Assembly: GCA_022577435.1 (NCBI GenBank) | Contig: JAKOON010000096.1 | Coordinates: forward strand, 62,001 to 126,000 | Source of the DNA: Embiotoca jacksoni | Lineage: Eukaryota; Chordata; Actinopteri; Embiotocidae | Direction of reading: 5' to 3' | DNA length: 64,000 nt | Shown here: positions 10,101 to 20,837 of the stretch, one piece after another | Layout of the letters: each line of letters begins with the position of its first letter | Position numbering within the stretch: position 1 is the stretch's first letter | Program-made: the position numbers and the translations under genes | The notes under the pieces: model-generated | What the model was told of the DNA's origin: nothing | What the model saw: the letters and a program-made list of their open reading frames with translations, nothing else | The model's database searches: none

Positions 10101-11689
10101 GAGGTGAGTGTTCCAAAGTCTACACTTAATTGTGTAAAGTACCTGTCACATGATCTATCTTCAAGTTTATCATGAAAGAAAATAGCAAACATTGCATCTG
10201 ACTACTGACAAAGGCATCAGGAAGTGTTTTTATGGACTGAATTGTGGAAAAACCTGTATCACATATTTTAAAAACAGTCAGCATACAAATGAGCACACAC
10301 AGTTTGCTTCATTCTCACCTGTGGTCAACTCAAGATGTGTGATGTTCACAGTGGGACTCAAGTCCAGGGAAATGCTGCCATTGTTCAGTAAGCTCCTCAG
10401 AATGTTCACTGTTTCAATATCTGTCACGTTCAGCTCCACATCAACCTCATACTCAACCTGAGCGAGCAGTTCTGAAAGATAATGACAGCGTTATTTTTTA
10501 TTATTATTATTTCTTGTGTCAGGACACACCCTTGTTAAGAGATAACAACACAGTAATTGTGCTGAAGGTGAAACTTGTATTTCTTGGAAATAATTACCCT
10601 AAATTTCATGTGAGGGATCCGATAATGTATTATGCCTACATACCGTATAGGGAAAACATACAGTGAAATAGCATAATTATTTATAAGAGGTACACAAATG
10701 TTGCTGGTTTATGAAGTCTGTAGACTACCGTGAAATATTTTCATACATTATGTCTTACTTTGTTCATTCATTTGTTTTGGCAACAGAACCAAGCTGTACA
10801 CACACAACAAACATCTCATGCATGACCGAAGCACATTAAGTTACTTATTAAAGAAATGTGCCAATTTCCATTCCACTGGTGAGCCACAGGATACAGAGAA
10901 GATCCATACTCATTCTCCTTCTGGCTTTGTTTCTGCACTTCTTCCACTGTGGGAAAAATATCTGCCACATCAGCAGCTACTGTACTGATGAGATGTGTTG
11001 ATACCAGTTACGGTAATGACATGGCTGCAACTATTCCTATTGGGTGATGAGCTATGCTTAACTGTGTCCAGAGTGACAACATTAAGTTACCTATGTAGAT
11101 GCAGCGTGTGTGAAGTTCGCCCTCCTGCTAACAGATCCTGTATTGTCACCGGTACGTCAATAAAAGTTCAGCAATACGTTACATCGTCGTTCAGGGATTC
11201 AATTCATGTACAAGACAAGACAATGAGAACTTCTCTATTCATCCTTGAGTGGATTTCATTATGGAATTATGGCTTGAATACCTGATATTGGCTGGCAGTA
11301 GAGGCCATCCGCTGGAATGGCATTGATGCATTTACAGATGCCGCTGGAAATGTCGTCACAGGCTCCATATGTGACGCAGCTGCTGTACGGCCAAGCAAAC
11401 TGCTCCTGGCATTTACATATGTAGCCAGAGTCAGTTGGGAAACATACTGTGAGAAGAGGAGATCTGTATTATACACTGTTCATTTTGTTTTTCTTGTTTG
11501 TTATCAACTTGTCCAAAGGAGTTAAGGACCGCCACTCACCTGTGGTGACGGTAATCTCAGAGACTTCAGTGTTGTTCTCAAGTTGAATGGGAAAATTAGT
11601 TGCATTCAGGGCAGCCAGAATGCTCTCAGATGTTACATTAGACACTTTCAGTACAACATCAACAGAGTAATTCCACTGGTCGGAAAGCA
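421..11689 (-). CDS. Adhesion GPCR subfamily F-like receptor, partial ectodomain (22 exons)
   Basis: Twenty-two minus-strand exons can be joined, all phase 1 at both ends: nine SEA-like (144-156 bp), eight cysteine-rich (165-171 bp) and five Thr/Pro linker exons (33 or 42 bp), giving about 965 residues. Each has an AG acceptor and a GT donor in the expected place. The SEA-like exons share a YEYxVxIELN start and an NIT/ITT end; the Cys-rich exons share CxCE, CGCI and a GQYCQ end. No membrane segment, GAIN domain or stop is present, so the gene continues left of base 1. Family assignment rests on the alternating SEA-like/Cys-rich modules and on tnfrsf21 lying upstream in the same orientation, as next to mammalian ADGRF1/ADGRF5. 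Another modular cell-surface protein is possible. The first coding exon is not securely found. Confidence 0.65.
1837..2596 (-). CDS. Array unit 2: linker, SEA-like and Cys-rich exons
   Basis: Exons are 2564-2596 (linker), 2295-2447 (SEA-like) and 1837-2007 (Cys-rich), all shifted exactly 1416 bp from unit 1. The SEA-like exon is identical in protein to unit 1. The Cys-rich exon differs by one residue, Ser for Asn in CLSAIP, a change shared with unit 4. Confidence 0.75.
3253..4012 (-). CDS. Array unit 3: linker, SEA-like and Cys-rich exons
   Basis: Exons are 3980-4012 (linker), 3711-3863 (SEA-like) and 3253-3423 (Cys-rich). The SEA-like exon is the most distinct in the array, with DVTV and IQISEINITT. 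The intron just 5' of this exon carries the same variants as unit 4, while the Cys-rich side matches units 1-2, so this unit looks mosaic. The 9-bp insertion that changes the period to 1425 bp first appears beside its linker exon. Confidence 0.75.
4678..5437 (-). CDS. Array unit 4: linker, SEA-like and Cys-rich exons
   Basis: Exons are 5405-5437 (linker), 5136-5288 (SEA-like) and 4678-4848 (Cys-rich). The SEA-like exon combines DVTV (as unit 3) with IQLSDINITT (as units 1-2). The intron downstream of the Cys-rich exon (4258-4500) shares a set of substitutions only with the equivalent part of copy 5, so units 4 and 5 form a subfamily in that segment. Confidence 0.75.
6103..6273 (-). CDS. Cys-rich exon of the fifth (founder) module
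   Basis: This 171-bp phase 1-1 exon has nine cysteines and matches the array Cys-rich exons along its whole length. Its acceptor (CCCCAAG) and the intron upstream are already different from the array (CCCCAG). It is therefore the hinge between the homogenised array and the older modules at higher coordinates. Confidence 0.8.
6360..6512 (-). CDS. SEA-like exon of the fifth module
   Basis: A 153-bp phase 1-1 exon with acceptor TTTCTACAG and donor GTGGGA. It starts with PPVAYDYLISVELN and ends with GINIST. It is clearly homologous to the array SEA-like exons and has the same length, but differs at many positions, including NNSYPISI where the array has RNISYPVSI. It resembles the progenitor from which the array exon was copied, or a copy that escaped homogenisation. 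Confidence 0.7.
6670..6711 (-). CDS. Linker exon of the fifth module (42 bp)
   Basis: Reading on the minus strand, acceptor GTCTACAG leads into a 42-bp phase 1-1 exon ending at GTAAAG. It encodes ITVCTLATTSPST plus split codons. It has one cysteine and a Thr/Ser/Pro-rich tail like the array linkers, but is nine bases longer because an upstream AG is used: the array acceptor ACAG reads ACTG here. Confidence 0.6.
6856..7023 (-). CDS. Cys-rich exon with nine cysteines
   Basis: A 168-bp phase 1-1 exon beginning CSPDGAGFQC and ending GQYCQSAQQ, with a WPCDKC motif. The nine cysteines follow the array pattern. On its 3' side it is followed directly by the Cys-bearing linker exon at 6670-6711. Donor GTAGGA, acceptor TTTTTGAAG. 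Confidence 0.75.
7109..7252 (-). CDS. SEA-like exon, shorter form (144 bp)
   Basis: Phase 1-1 exon with acceptor GTGTAACAG and donor GTAAGT. It encodes PPTLYEYEIFIEVN through AVITT with NTT, NIT and NIS sequons. It is three codons shorter than most siblings. It is separated from the next upstream SEA-like exon by only 195 bp, with no Cys-rich exon in between. Confidence 0.7.
7448..7603 (-). CDS. SEA-like exon (156 bp)
   Basis: Phase 1-1 exon with acceptor TTTGCCAG and donor GTAAGA. It encodes AAQLYEYTLDVEIS through IIFT with NIS and NIT sequons. It has no cysteine. It follows the eight-cysteine exon at 7721-7885 without a linker exon. Confidence 0.7.
7721..7885 (-). CDS. Cys-rich exon with eight cysteines
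   Basis: A 165-bp phase 1-1 exon, from CSPNGSDYQCRCE to GQYCQLKP. WSYSNC replaces the WPCDKC seen in nine-cysteine siblings, so one cysteine fewer is present. Donor GTGATC is weaker than in the other exons; acceptor is CTTCTTCAG. Confidence 0.7.
9130..9304 (-). mobile_element. hAT-type transposon end fragment
   Basis: On the minus strand the segment begins CAGGGGTCTCCAACC at 9304, a terminal sequence typical of fish hAT elements. Flanking sequence gives no clear 8-bp target duplication and the other end is not seen, so this is a fragment. Confidence 0.35.
9440..9561 (+). mobile_element. LINE 3' tail with TTGAA repeats
   Basis: The segment ends in GGCGCTATATAAATAAAA followed by three and a half TTGAA/ATTGA units, the usual 3' terminus of L2/Rex-like non-LTR elements in fish. 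Only the tail remains. Confidence 0.5.
10319..10471 (-). CDS. SEA-like exon (153 bp)
   Basis: Phase 1-1 exon with acceptor ATCTTTCAG and donor GTGAGA. It encodes LLAQVEYEVDVELN through LELTT, with NVT, NGS and NIT sequons. It is the diverged homologue of the array SEA-like exons and carries no cysteine. Confidence 0.7.
10472..11281. other. Intron, 0.8 kb
   Basis: AT-rich sequence with no recognised repeat and no linker-type exon in either flank. Confidence 0.5.
11282..11446 (-). CDS. Cys-rich exon with eight cysteines, most 5' of its kind
   Basis: A 165-bp phase 1-1 exon from CFPTDSGYICKC to GLYCQPIS, with WPYSSC in place of WPCDKC. It has eight cysteines. ICKCINAIP replaces the usual TCGCI. 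Donor is GTATTC and acceptor CTTCTCACAG. Confidence 0.7.
11540..11689 (-). CDS. SEA-like exon, most 5' exon securely found
   Basis: A 150-bp phase 1-1 exon with acceptor ATCTTTCCAG and donor GTGAGT. It encodes LSDQWNYSVDVVLK through ITVTT, with NYS, NVT, NAT and NNT sequons. It lacks the PP start of later copies. A run of A (11710-11724) follows upstream. The next exon toward the 5' end was not identified. Confidence 0.65.
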
Positions 11690-12429
11690 CTGGAAAGATT
11701 GGAATGAGAAAAAAAAAAAAAAAAATTGGATTTTCCAGCGCAATTATACATATAGAATATACAACATCTAAAATAATACCTTGGAGAATACACTTCTGCA
11801 CTTTCTGGCTGACACTTTGAATGAAAAGATGTATCCCACTCCTATTAACTCCAACATCCAGGAGACTTAGCTTACAAGGACCTCTAAAGCTCTCTCATGA
11901 ACATGTTACTCTCATTAGTTTAGTCGACACCAAAACCAAAGTGAAAACCAACAAGTTGTGTTTTTACAGAAGAGGAGGCACTTGTAATTGTAATATTCTT
12001 GTATGCTGCATTGTAAAATAGCCTCTATTCTACAACTTTTAATATATAAAAAAAGGTATGATTTCAACTTAGTGAAGTTTTGTTTTTCTCATTTACACTT
12101 TAAGATAACAAAGATGATACATGTTGTGAATCAGCTAGATTGCACCGTCTGATCATTCTCTCTGTTTTCTACAACTGAGAAGAAGTTATATTAATAAATG
12201 AATAAAAATGAGTAAAAATTGACTTTGGTAAAAAGTTGCTTGGTTTATGCATTGTTTTCATTAGAACATGCAAATGCTTCACAAAGTTTGGTTTTATCTA
12301 TTCTTTAAAAAAGCCAAAGTGTGGCAGCAAAATGGAGGCTCACAAGCCAGGATGCCTGCGTGGATATATGGTCTCTAGTTTCATGTTCATGTAACAGCCA
12401 GATGTGGGAGTGGTGTAAAAACACCTTCC

Positions 12430-12600
12430 AATCCTTCCAATCCAAAAACATGCACCTCAGGTCAGGTTACCTGGCGCCGCACTAGTGGCAGCCTGCTGCA
12501 GCAGCTCCCCCCCTGAGAGCCCCCCCTGCTGTAGTGAAGAAATTTCCCCTCGGGGATTAATTAAGTGTATAAAATCAAAAAAATCAAATCAATCTAACTC
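12430..12600 (+). repeat. Interspersed retroelement tail ending in an AAATC-type repeat
   Basis: The segment contains CTGCTGTAGTGAAGAAATT, then a TTCCCCTCGGGGATTAATTAA motif and an AAATC-rich end. The same core occurs inverted at 55124-55198, so it is a dispersed family. Class uncertain. Confidence 0.45.
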
Positions 12601-13327
12601 TCGGCCAGAAATTGAATAAGTGTTGCCTGTTTCCCAAAAATATTCATATAGAACAATCTTAATTCATTCATCAGACCAACCATTCCTTCTCTGCCGGGTG
12701 TGTGGTAGAAAGTGTTCTTCTTCATGGTGTTCCTAAGACAGAAAACAAACCGAAAAGGTTTAAATCATTGGTATTTGTAAAACTAAACAGCGATCAAGTA
12801 CAAGTCCCATATTTTCTGTTAATTATAGTAAATAGATACAGTGGACCTCACCTACCCGTAAAACCAGACCTGTGCGTTCCCCAACATTCCTTGTTTCCAA
12901 AATAAAAAGTGTCCCGATAAGGGCAAAGATGGCCAAAGCATTCTCAGGTATTGCCATTCTTTTCAATAAGAGCAGAATAGGAAAAAAGAAGAAATTAGTG
13001 ATTCCATCTGGATCTCTATTTAAAAGAATATTCCTATAATATCAATATAATGTAATAAAATTATAATATAAAGAAGAAATTACACTTGATTTAATTTGTT
13101 TCTGTCATGACAGCACTGTGTTGTTGTTCAAATGACTGGAGATTGCGGGATCATGCCAATCGTTTAAAACACACAGCAATCCACCAGAGGATACCTAGAG
13201 GACTTCTGTCTCAGCTAGGCATGAAAAGTACACGCATGTATGACCAGGGTCAAAAATGGACGTCATGTGACGAAGGTCATGTGATGGAGGACATGTGATG
13301 AAGTATAAAGAAGAGTAAAGTCCAAAT

Positions 13328-13352
13328 GGGGGGGGGGGGGGGGGGGGGGGGG
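13328..13352 (+). repeat. Poly-G run, 25 bases
   Basis: An uninterrupted run of 25 G. It could form a G-quadruplex, and its length may be unreliable in an assembly. Confidence 0.9.
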
Positions 13353-15054
13353 TGAGTCAGGGATGGTTGGATGGATCAAACCCAGGACGGTTACTGAGGA
13401 GACCAGTGTGAGTCCATGTGAAAGTGACGTTGATTGTCAGTGAGTTACTTTCTCAATATACAGTTTTTAACTGTAGTTATGTCATTTACATGGTAATGTT
13501 ACTTTCATAGAATCACGTATTTTACCCTAAACCACGATCTTTTCCTCACTCTAACTAAGAAAGCTTTTGTTCCTGACCCAGACCAAGTGGTATCTGTGGC
13601 CGGCGGTTGTATGTCATGCTTTGCCGAGCCAGCAGTTAACAGTTGAGGTTACAGTGGACCTACTCACTGCTGCTGTCAGTCACGATCTGTCCGCACAGAT
13701 TTATTTATGAAAGAGAGTCATTGACCCTTAACTAGTCCCCTGTCCGTTCAATAATGCTAACACTGGAGGAGGAATCATTTGAAATGCTTTGTTATTAGTG
13801 TTATTAAAACAGTGCCCTAAACTTGACACCAAAAATTGAAAGCCTTTAGTGGTGCACATGACAGAATTTGAAATTGAGTCATAATTCACATCACCCGCAG
13901 AATTTTCAAGTACACAGTCTTGAACCATGTACTTTTTTTTCAAGCACCCATTGTTGCATGGAGTTTTTAACCGGTAAAAAAAAAAAATTCAACTTTGAAT
14001 CGTTTTTTGCGTTCGTTTTGTTTTGTTTTGTTTTTTTTCAAATTAAAGTTAGGCTTTATTAGGTTGGATCATCCAAAAAAAAGGTAGAAAGTCATCCTCA
14101 GGTAAAATTTGAAAGATTTCATTCACATACTCCCATTCAAACCTCACCTTAATGGCTGGTCCTCTTCAAGATAACTTTAACTGTGCCGAAGAAAGAAGCT
14201 TCCACATAGCGCTGACTGTGAGTCAAGAAGATCCAGCAGAAGATTTATAATTTTTGAGATGCCACAAAGGAGACCTGTTCAGAAATGCATAAAGATATTT
14301 CAATGATAATATATCCGAGGAAGAACACATAATTGTCCGTGCTTCCAGTGACACACCCAATCTGATGCGCTTTTGTTGAGGTAATACAACACGACACAAT
14401 GACATGAATTGAAATGACAGCATTGTTCTGCTGTTGCTGAGGACATAGATGGCAGCGACATGCCATTAAAAGTTACGAGTGTCAGTGAACAGCAGTTAGT
14501 TCACAGGTGCAGCACCAAACAAAGCAACTGTTGTCACATGATCAAAGAAAAAAAATACTCTACTATTAAATACTTTAATGTGAGCTCTTTATTGGAAGCT
14601 AATGGAGCCATGTAAATGAAAGAGTCCATGCATTCATCAAAACCTACAGTGGAAATAAGTCTTTAACTGGATTGGGTTATCCTTGAAATTTTGAGGGTGC
14701 AGAACTTTTTTCTATTTTCACATCATATAAAAAAATGTAAACAAAATCTTTTTTTTCAATTACCATTACCATTCAGTTTCAATTACCATTTGCTAGCTAA
14801 CTTCGTTAGCTTTGGCTTGCCAGCTCTAAGGCTTTCGTTACTTTTACAATGGTTTATACAGCGATGCAATGCAACTGCTGCAAGCAAAGTAGTTGGCTGC
14901 AAAATTCTGGTTATATGAAAGTAACATTAATTAACATTGGAAATGTGAGAAAAGTGTGTCAAGCTCTCAAAAACAGGAAAAGTCAAACAGGCTATAAATT
15001 ATAAATAGGCAGTCAACAGATAAACATGAAATGCTCCTTGTTTTTAAGCAACAT

Positions 15055-15114
15055 TACTTTTTATTTTGTTCTTTGTATTTTCAATCGAAAATACAAAGAA
15101 CAAAATAAAAAGTA
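15055..15114. repeat. Perfect inverted repeat, 28-bp arms and 4-nt loop
   Basis: The arm at 15055-15082 is exactly complementary to 15087-15114, with AATC between. The arms are AT-rich (TACTTTTTATTTTG is the outer part). No terminator role applies in this context; it may be a tiny foldback element or a replication-generated palindrome. Confidence 0.95.
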
Positions 15115-15490
15115 TAATCTTTCACTTATGGGACTTCGCACATGAAAACATTAGCAAAGTTTAAAGGTGAAGAAAGAAGTAAAATTTGGGGTATTTGCGT
15201 ATACTTGAACATTCAGTAAGAACTATTTTATAAATGCATCTTTAATTGTCATGTAGGAGAACAGGTGTGAAACAGAATATGTAATCACAAAGCTTTGCAT
15301 TTGGTATTTTTGGATGTTCTAAAAAAATTCCACTAGAACCTTGAAAACAAGAGGAAACAGAAACTACCATAAATAAGACAGCAGCAAAAATCCAATATTA
15401 CATCCAATAAATGACGCAAAAATCCAATGCCTTCAAAACAATATGTTCTAGAAATGTGAACAAGACAATCAAAAACAAATTGGAAATATT

Positions 15491-15764
15491 AAATGGTCTG
15501 TACTTGTACAGTGCTTTATCACCTTCTGGTCTCAAAGCACTTTAACATGGTTTCCCCATTCACACACTAATGAGAGAGATCACAATGCAAGGTGCTGCCA
15601 TCAGGAGAACATTCACACACTGATGGTACACCATCAGGAGCAACTTAGGGTTCAGTGTCTTGCTCAAGGACACTTAGGCATGTGGACAGGAGGAGCTGGG
15701 GATTGAACCACCAACCTTCTGGTTAGTGTGCAACCCACTCTACCATCTGAGCCACAGCCTCCCC
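15491..15764 (+). repeat. Fish interspersed repeat, copy 1
   Basis: The segment has the common fish pattern of an ATTCACACACTGATGG core, a CTTGCTCAAGGACACTT motif and a CATCTGAGCCACAGCC end. A shorter relative with the same order lies at 28709-28839. Class not assigned. Confidence 0.6.
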
Positions 15765-17181
15765 AAAATAGGTATAAATATTAGGTATACTTTATCTGTA
15801 TCGCACCAATCTAAAGTGACAGGCGCGCATTAAAACATGTGCATGATAAAGTTTTAAAAAAGGGAAAATGCTGAATTATACAGAGACGGTTATGAACTGT
15901 TTTTCTTTCGTATTTACATATTTATGGAACCTGCCATTATAAGAAATACAGATTGTGTAAAATTCATGTCGAGCTGTCAAATGGTTTAAACATATTGAAC
16001 TGGAGCTAATGTTATAATTATTTTATCTAGATTATTAGTTTAAAAAAAAAAAAATTAGATTCATTATACATAATATGTATTACTTACAATACAATTTAAT
16101 ATACACATTACAGCCCAACTGATATAGCGCCCAGTATTGGCCAATCAGAGAGACAATTAACTATAGAAGATCCGACCTCCAATACATATTTTTGTCAAAG
16201 GTGTTTGATAACCCCATGGAAAGGACTATTGCAAAAACATTTGTTTGGATATAGGCCTACTGTATAGCTGATTAATAATATTATATTATATTATATTGGT
16301 ATAATATTGGTTTTAGAATGCGCCCAAAAATACAGCAAGATGTAAAGGTTTAAGGCACCTGATGTTTAGATTATTTTCCATCACGCAATGCCATAAGAGA
16401 GTCATCTGATCGGAGTCCTTCTGCATCAGGACAACAAGCGCAGACAATCAGTCCGAGTCATGATGAAATATCTTAAGCCTGAAGAATAACAAGAAATCCT
16501 GCAGCAGATGTTCTGGCCCTCAGGAGCCACAATCCTAACATCATGAAGTCACTCTGAAATGACTTTAAGAGACAGAATATAACAAGAATAAATCCACAAA
16601 AGAACTGAAGCAAATTTTCCAGGATGCTGAACACCTTGCCTGCCAATTAAGAAAAATGAGTGCATGTGCCGAGGAGTATTGGTGCTGTTTAAAGACCGTA
16701 CTGATTTGATTTAGTGTACTGTACTTTGTACAAATCTAATGGACAAATAAAAACTTTTAATTTTAGTATTTTAAAAATCATTCATATATTTAGTGCGTAA
16801 AGCCTTTGTCGCACTGTGCATATTTGATTTAACGACTACATCTACCTTCCTTCTAGTTAATAATTTAACCAAACAAACAGCCTGGCGGTTTCTAATACTT
16901 ATGACCAAAACTCCAGAGGAGACTACGTTTAACAGCCATTAATCTAAAATATCTGTGTGAACTGCAGATACCGCCTTAGTGTTTGCTAGAGGACACCAGC
17001 AGACACCCGTGTTATCGCTGAAGACAAATAAATGGGATTTCAATAAATAACTATCCATGATCCATAAAGTCGTATTCAGTCCACAAGGCTAACGCTCAAG
17101 GAATATTGTTAAAGAAAACAGATAGAAGAAAGCTACAATGATGCCGATGGGTCAAAGCAAACGGATTGACCTAACAGTTAC

Positions 17182-17294
17182 TTCCAGCACTAACACAACT
17201 TTCCTTTGTTGAGAAGACACCATACAAAGTGTTTCCTCCATAATCAGAAAAGAGGTCAAAGTGAAAACAAGCTGCTCCCTCAGTGAGCCCATTC
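17182..17294 (-). CDS. Possible signal-peptide exon of the receptor gene
   Basis: On the minus strand a strong acceptor (GAGCTGTTTTACAG) is followed at once by GA-ATG at 17290-17292. The open frame begins MGSLREQLVFTLTSFLIM, a short hydrophobic core like a signal peptide, and runs 37 codons to a GTAACT donor. Upstream, near 17325, AACTATG-GTAAGG could end a non-coding first exon. Against it: the donor would be phase 0 while the known downstream exons need phase 1, so at least one more exon would be required, and none was found in the 5.5 kb between. Confidence 0.25.
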
Positions 17295-19527
17295 CTGTAA
17301 AACAGCTCGTAAAATAGAGATCAGCCTTACCATAGTTCACCTTCTCTCTCCTCTGATCCACTCGTTTGCTGCTCCAGTAACACACTGCACAAAAGTAGCG
17401 TGCAGAGTGCAGAGGCTGTCAAACCCGTATGTTGACATTTGGGAAACACGCAGTGCAAAAAACTTCCTCAATATTGTGGAGTCAACAGCTTTAACAATTC
17501 CCCCCAGTTTCCTTGTCTGATTTCATCAGCTGTTTTCTACGTTTCTGCTGACGTGGGCATATGTGAAACCTCACAAGAAGATAAGCTGCTTCTTTAACTC
17601 TGATCTTTTTCTGATCAGAGAGGAACAGGAACATAAAAACAGTAAGATGATAACCCGAAGCAGCAGGACGACTGTAGCACAAAGGAGCAAATAGATTTAA
17701 ATCCAGATCAATTATACGGTCAGGTGTAGCAGGCAAACAAATCTGTAGAATCTGCCTTCATTGTCATCTGATGCCTTCTAAGCATCTACCAATTGTTCAA
17801 GTATAGACAAGTAAAAAAGTTCAAATATATCTTTTCAAACTGTTGAGTACTTTTACATAGAAGGAAAAAAAGTAGTTGTTTTTTTTAAAGGCAATTTGAT
17901 TTTTCTGAGTTTGTGGACATAATAAAGTCATCAACCAATGCAGCAGAACACTGTAAAATATGTGAAATAGAAAAGATGTCAACTCAAGCGATGTATTGAA
18001 ACTTGTTTCTTAACAACTGTCGCAACTGTGCATCCCTGCGCCTATTAAAGGCTTTGTTGGAAAATATTTGCAGGCAATTATTTGGCTTATTGTTTATTTG
18101 TCATGCCCAGTGTGTTTAGGCCTGTTGACATGTCCAAAAGTGATTATGTTGCAGTTATCATTCCTTGTAAAACATATTTGCTGTTGGTATGTAGGTCTGT
18201 AAAGTCATTTCCACAGTAATTTACTTAGGTGACATACTTATATATTTCTTTATATATTTCGTTTTATATGATTTAAAAACATAAGTAACAGAATTTTTTT
18301 TTTTTACGAAAATGAATGTATTTGTATGAAAGTCCAATTCAAATTGCATATTGTGGCCATGGCACATACATATTAAAGGAACACAATTAAAAAATCATAT
18401 AATCAAATTTCAGTTTTTCATTTTAAACATAACTGTATTTTGAAATCAGAAATATGACTTTGGTTAGCTTTTTCTGAGTGTTGACATTATTTTGTGACCT
18501 TCCTTTGAATCATTTCATACTTTCATTTTGAATGTGTGGTCTCTGCAAACAAGACTTTGTACTCTGGGGTAGTTAAGCCTCCTGTATGATAAAAACTAAA
18601 TGATAAAACCAGATAGTGTTGGGTACAAGAGCTGCATACGGAGGTCAGACCGTCAGCTCTGTGGTAGGTAGGCTGGAGGTTTAATCCATTAACCTCTCTC
18701 TGAGGTCTTAATACTGGCCTCATGCAGACACCAAACCCCTATCGGAGTCCCTGTTGTGTTTCGTCAATCTCAGCAACAGACTCCATAGACTCCACTGTAC
18801 ACAGTGGCAGTGACACATTGCACATGAAAGCACAACCGCAACCAGTGACAGGGCCAGGGGGGAGTTGCTCTGCTGGTTATTCTGCACTTCCAGTAAGAAT
18901 CTGACACTACAGTGAATAAAATAATTCAACCAGTCCTGACACACACACCTGACAGGTGAGCCAACTCGCTGTCTTCTTCACTTTGATGCTAAGTAGTTGA
19001 GGAAATGATGAAAATATGATACCAAAGAAAAACAAATTAAGGCCTGGTGTATGTGGTTTAAGATCACTGAGACCTTAAGGAAATATTTCAACAAAGACAA
19101 ACACATAAATCAAAGCTCTTCAAATGAACACACAGCCACATGTCTGACAGCCATGTCCTTACGAGGTAGTGGGAACAAAACAATGTGGACCTTAGCACGC
19201 AAGACGTCAAGATCATCAGCGATGTATTGTGATTAGATGTTTTTCTTCCTGTTTTAAGTCTTTAAAATTGTTAAAACACAGAATTAACTGGGACAGGAAG
19301 CTTTTTACTTTAACAGTAGGGTGAGATTCAGTAGGTGACATTTTTTGTGTGTATATATATATATATAATGAAAGCTCCTGATGAGCTTCCTATACTGCCA
19401 ACAAGATACAGATGAATTGTTAATTATTTTAGTGGCGTTATCCAAAGACCAAAAGACTTTGAACACTGAACACACCAAACCAGTTGAGGCCAAAAGGGCA
19501 GTTACGCCTTTCCGGCATTGTGGTTAA
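17295..19527. other. Intergenic stretch, nothing recognised
   Basis: Apart from a possible untranslated first exon near 17325-17420 and a (TA)n tract at about 19350-19368, I see no gene, RNA or classified repeat. Confidence 0.4.
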
Positions 19528-20064
19528 AGCAGATAGAAAAATGAAAATACTCAAATGCTGTAATTTATCTCCCCCACTGGATTCTTGGATGCTGTAAATG
19601 TTGTGTAGAAGCTGTAACAGACTGAACACACTGCACAAACAGCCTCTTCAACCAAGAGTACATGAAATGTCCTGTCACTCACATGAGTGCTGTACATGTA
19701 CTGTATGTCCTTTATGTTCCAGACAGGTTTGGAATCTTGTTTGTACTTTCCAGAGTTCACATCGGCTGCGTAACTTAAACTTCTTGGAAAGAGGGTGAGA
19801 ACCGGTGCAGCATTTCAACAATCTTACAGGAGGATTGGAACTGGCTTTGTGGACCGATTGCAGCTTGAGCACAGTACAGTAATCATCACTTAAAAATGGA
19901 GGAAGTGATTAATTGGTTTATGACAAAGGGCCAAACAAAAACAAGCCAAACGGGGCTAATTAAATGTCATAGCGAACAAAGATCTAACCTCTTAGAAATA
20001 CAACTGAGGCACAACCACATGTATGTTTTGGCAACAGAACTACTTAGGGTTAAGAAATAAGTAT
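19528..20064 (-). repeat. Left arm of large inverted repeat
   Basis: This 537-bp segment is the reverse complement of 20838-21643, with high identity, except for about 270 bp present only in the right arm. A shared stretch reads as protein in both arms (KYKQDSKPVWNIKDIQYMY is the clearest part) but a one-base insertion breaks the frame in this arm, so coding function is doubtful. Family unknown. Confidence 0.85.
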
Positions 20065-20106
20065 GATTTGGATAAAATAAGTAATTTTACAAAAGTAATG
20101 TTGTTG

Positions 20107-20170
20107 ACTTATGCTTCATCCAATGCTGACTCATTTACACTGGTAACTGATGTGTTATGCAGTCTAATGC
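20107..20170 (+). repeat. Direct repeat partner of 21888-21951
   Basis: About 60 bp beginning ATGCTTCATCCAATGCTGAC is repeated in the same orientation near 21892. One copy is in the spacer of the inverted repeat and the other just outside its right arm, showing that this locus was rearranged more than once. Confidence 0.85.
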
Positions 20171-20837
20171 TTCAATAATTGGGCAACTAAAGTGAAGTGT
20201 GTTGTAAAATGTGCACATCTAGAGTAAAATAAAATTTGGTTTTGTGGTAAAACTGTTTCAAAGCAGATGGCAAAAAGGGAAATTCATTCCAGCTCCATCA
20301 TACGATTTGAGACAATGACTTTATCTGAATGCAGGTGTGCTGATTGACCAATGAGGAAGACGATGATTTGAACCTGGTTACATAGTTGGTGAGATTTTCA
20401 TCATTTTCATTGGAACAGGAACAAAATGGAAATGTAATCGGATGGAAGTCACATCAGCAGACTTTCTTTGCAGACTGAGACAAAGCGAAGTAAAAAAAAA
20501 AAAAAAAAAAAGAGTAATTTAGTTGTAATGAAAGGGCTGCAGACAAATCAGTCGTTCCGACTGTCAACAGGTCTGCCAGCCTGTTGTGGTTTCCAGGGCG
20601 TCAAATCCTGTCATTTATTTCAAAGCTGTTGGTGTCCGAGAGATACACCGGAGGTGCCCTTCAGCAATGTTACCATGACGACCTGGGTTGAAGGAGGACG
20701 TCAGGTGAGGGAGAGGAAAGACGGACAAGAGCTGCCATGGAAAAACACAACTTTTACTAATGAGAATGGTGTTTCAGTCATTGAGAAAACGAAAGTCAAC
20801 ATATTTAAATCATAAAACGTATGTCAGTATTATTTTA

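Larger units (their letters stand above)
7886..10318. other. Intron of the receptor gene, 2.4 kb
   Basis: No further exon of the SEA-like or Cys-rich type could be read here. It holds a hAT-like end (9130-9304) and a LINE tail (9440-9561). Short open frames in the rest have no recognisable similarity. Confidence 0.6.
11690..17181. other. Gene-poor stretch, probably the 5' intron of the receptor gene
   Basis: I find no convincing exon. The stretch holds a SINE/LINE-like tail (12430-12600), a 25-base G run, a perfect hairpin (15055-15114) and a fish interspersed repeat (15491-15764); the rest is AT-rich and featureless to me. Confidence 0.5.

Noticed and set aside
11469..11801. Upstream extension of the SEA-like exon as a signal-peptide start
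   Set aside because: The frame would read through a poly-A/T run and the acceptor, and its first codon is GTG, not ATG.
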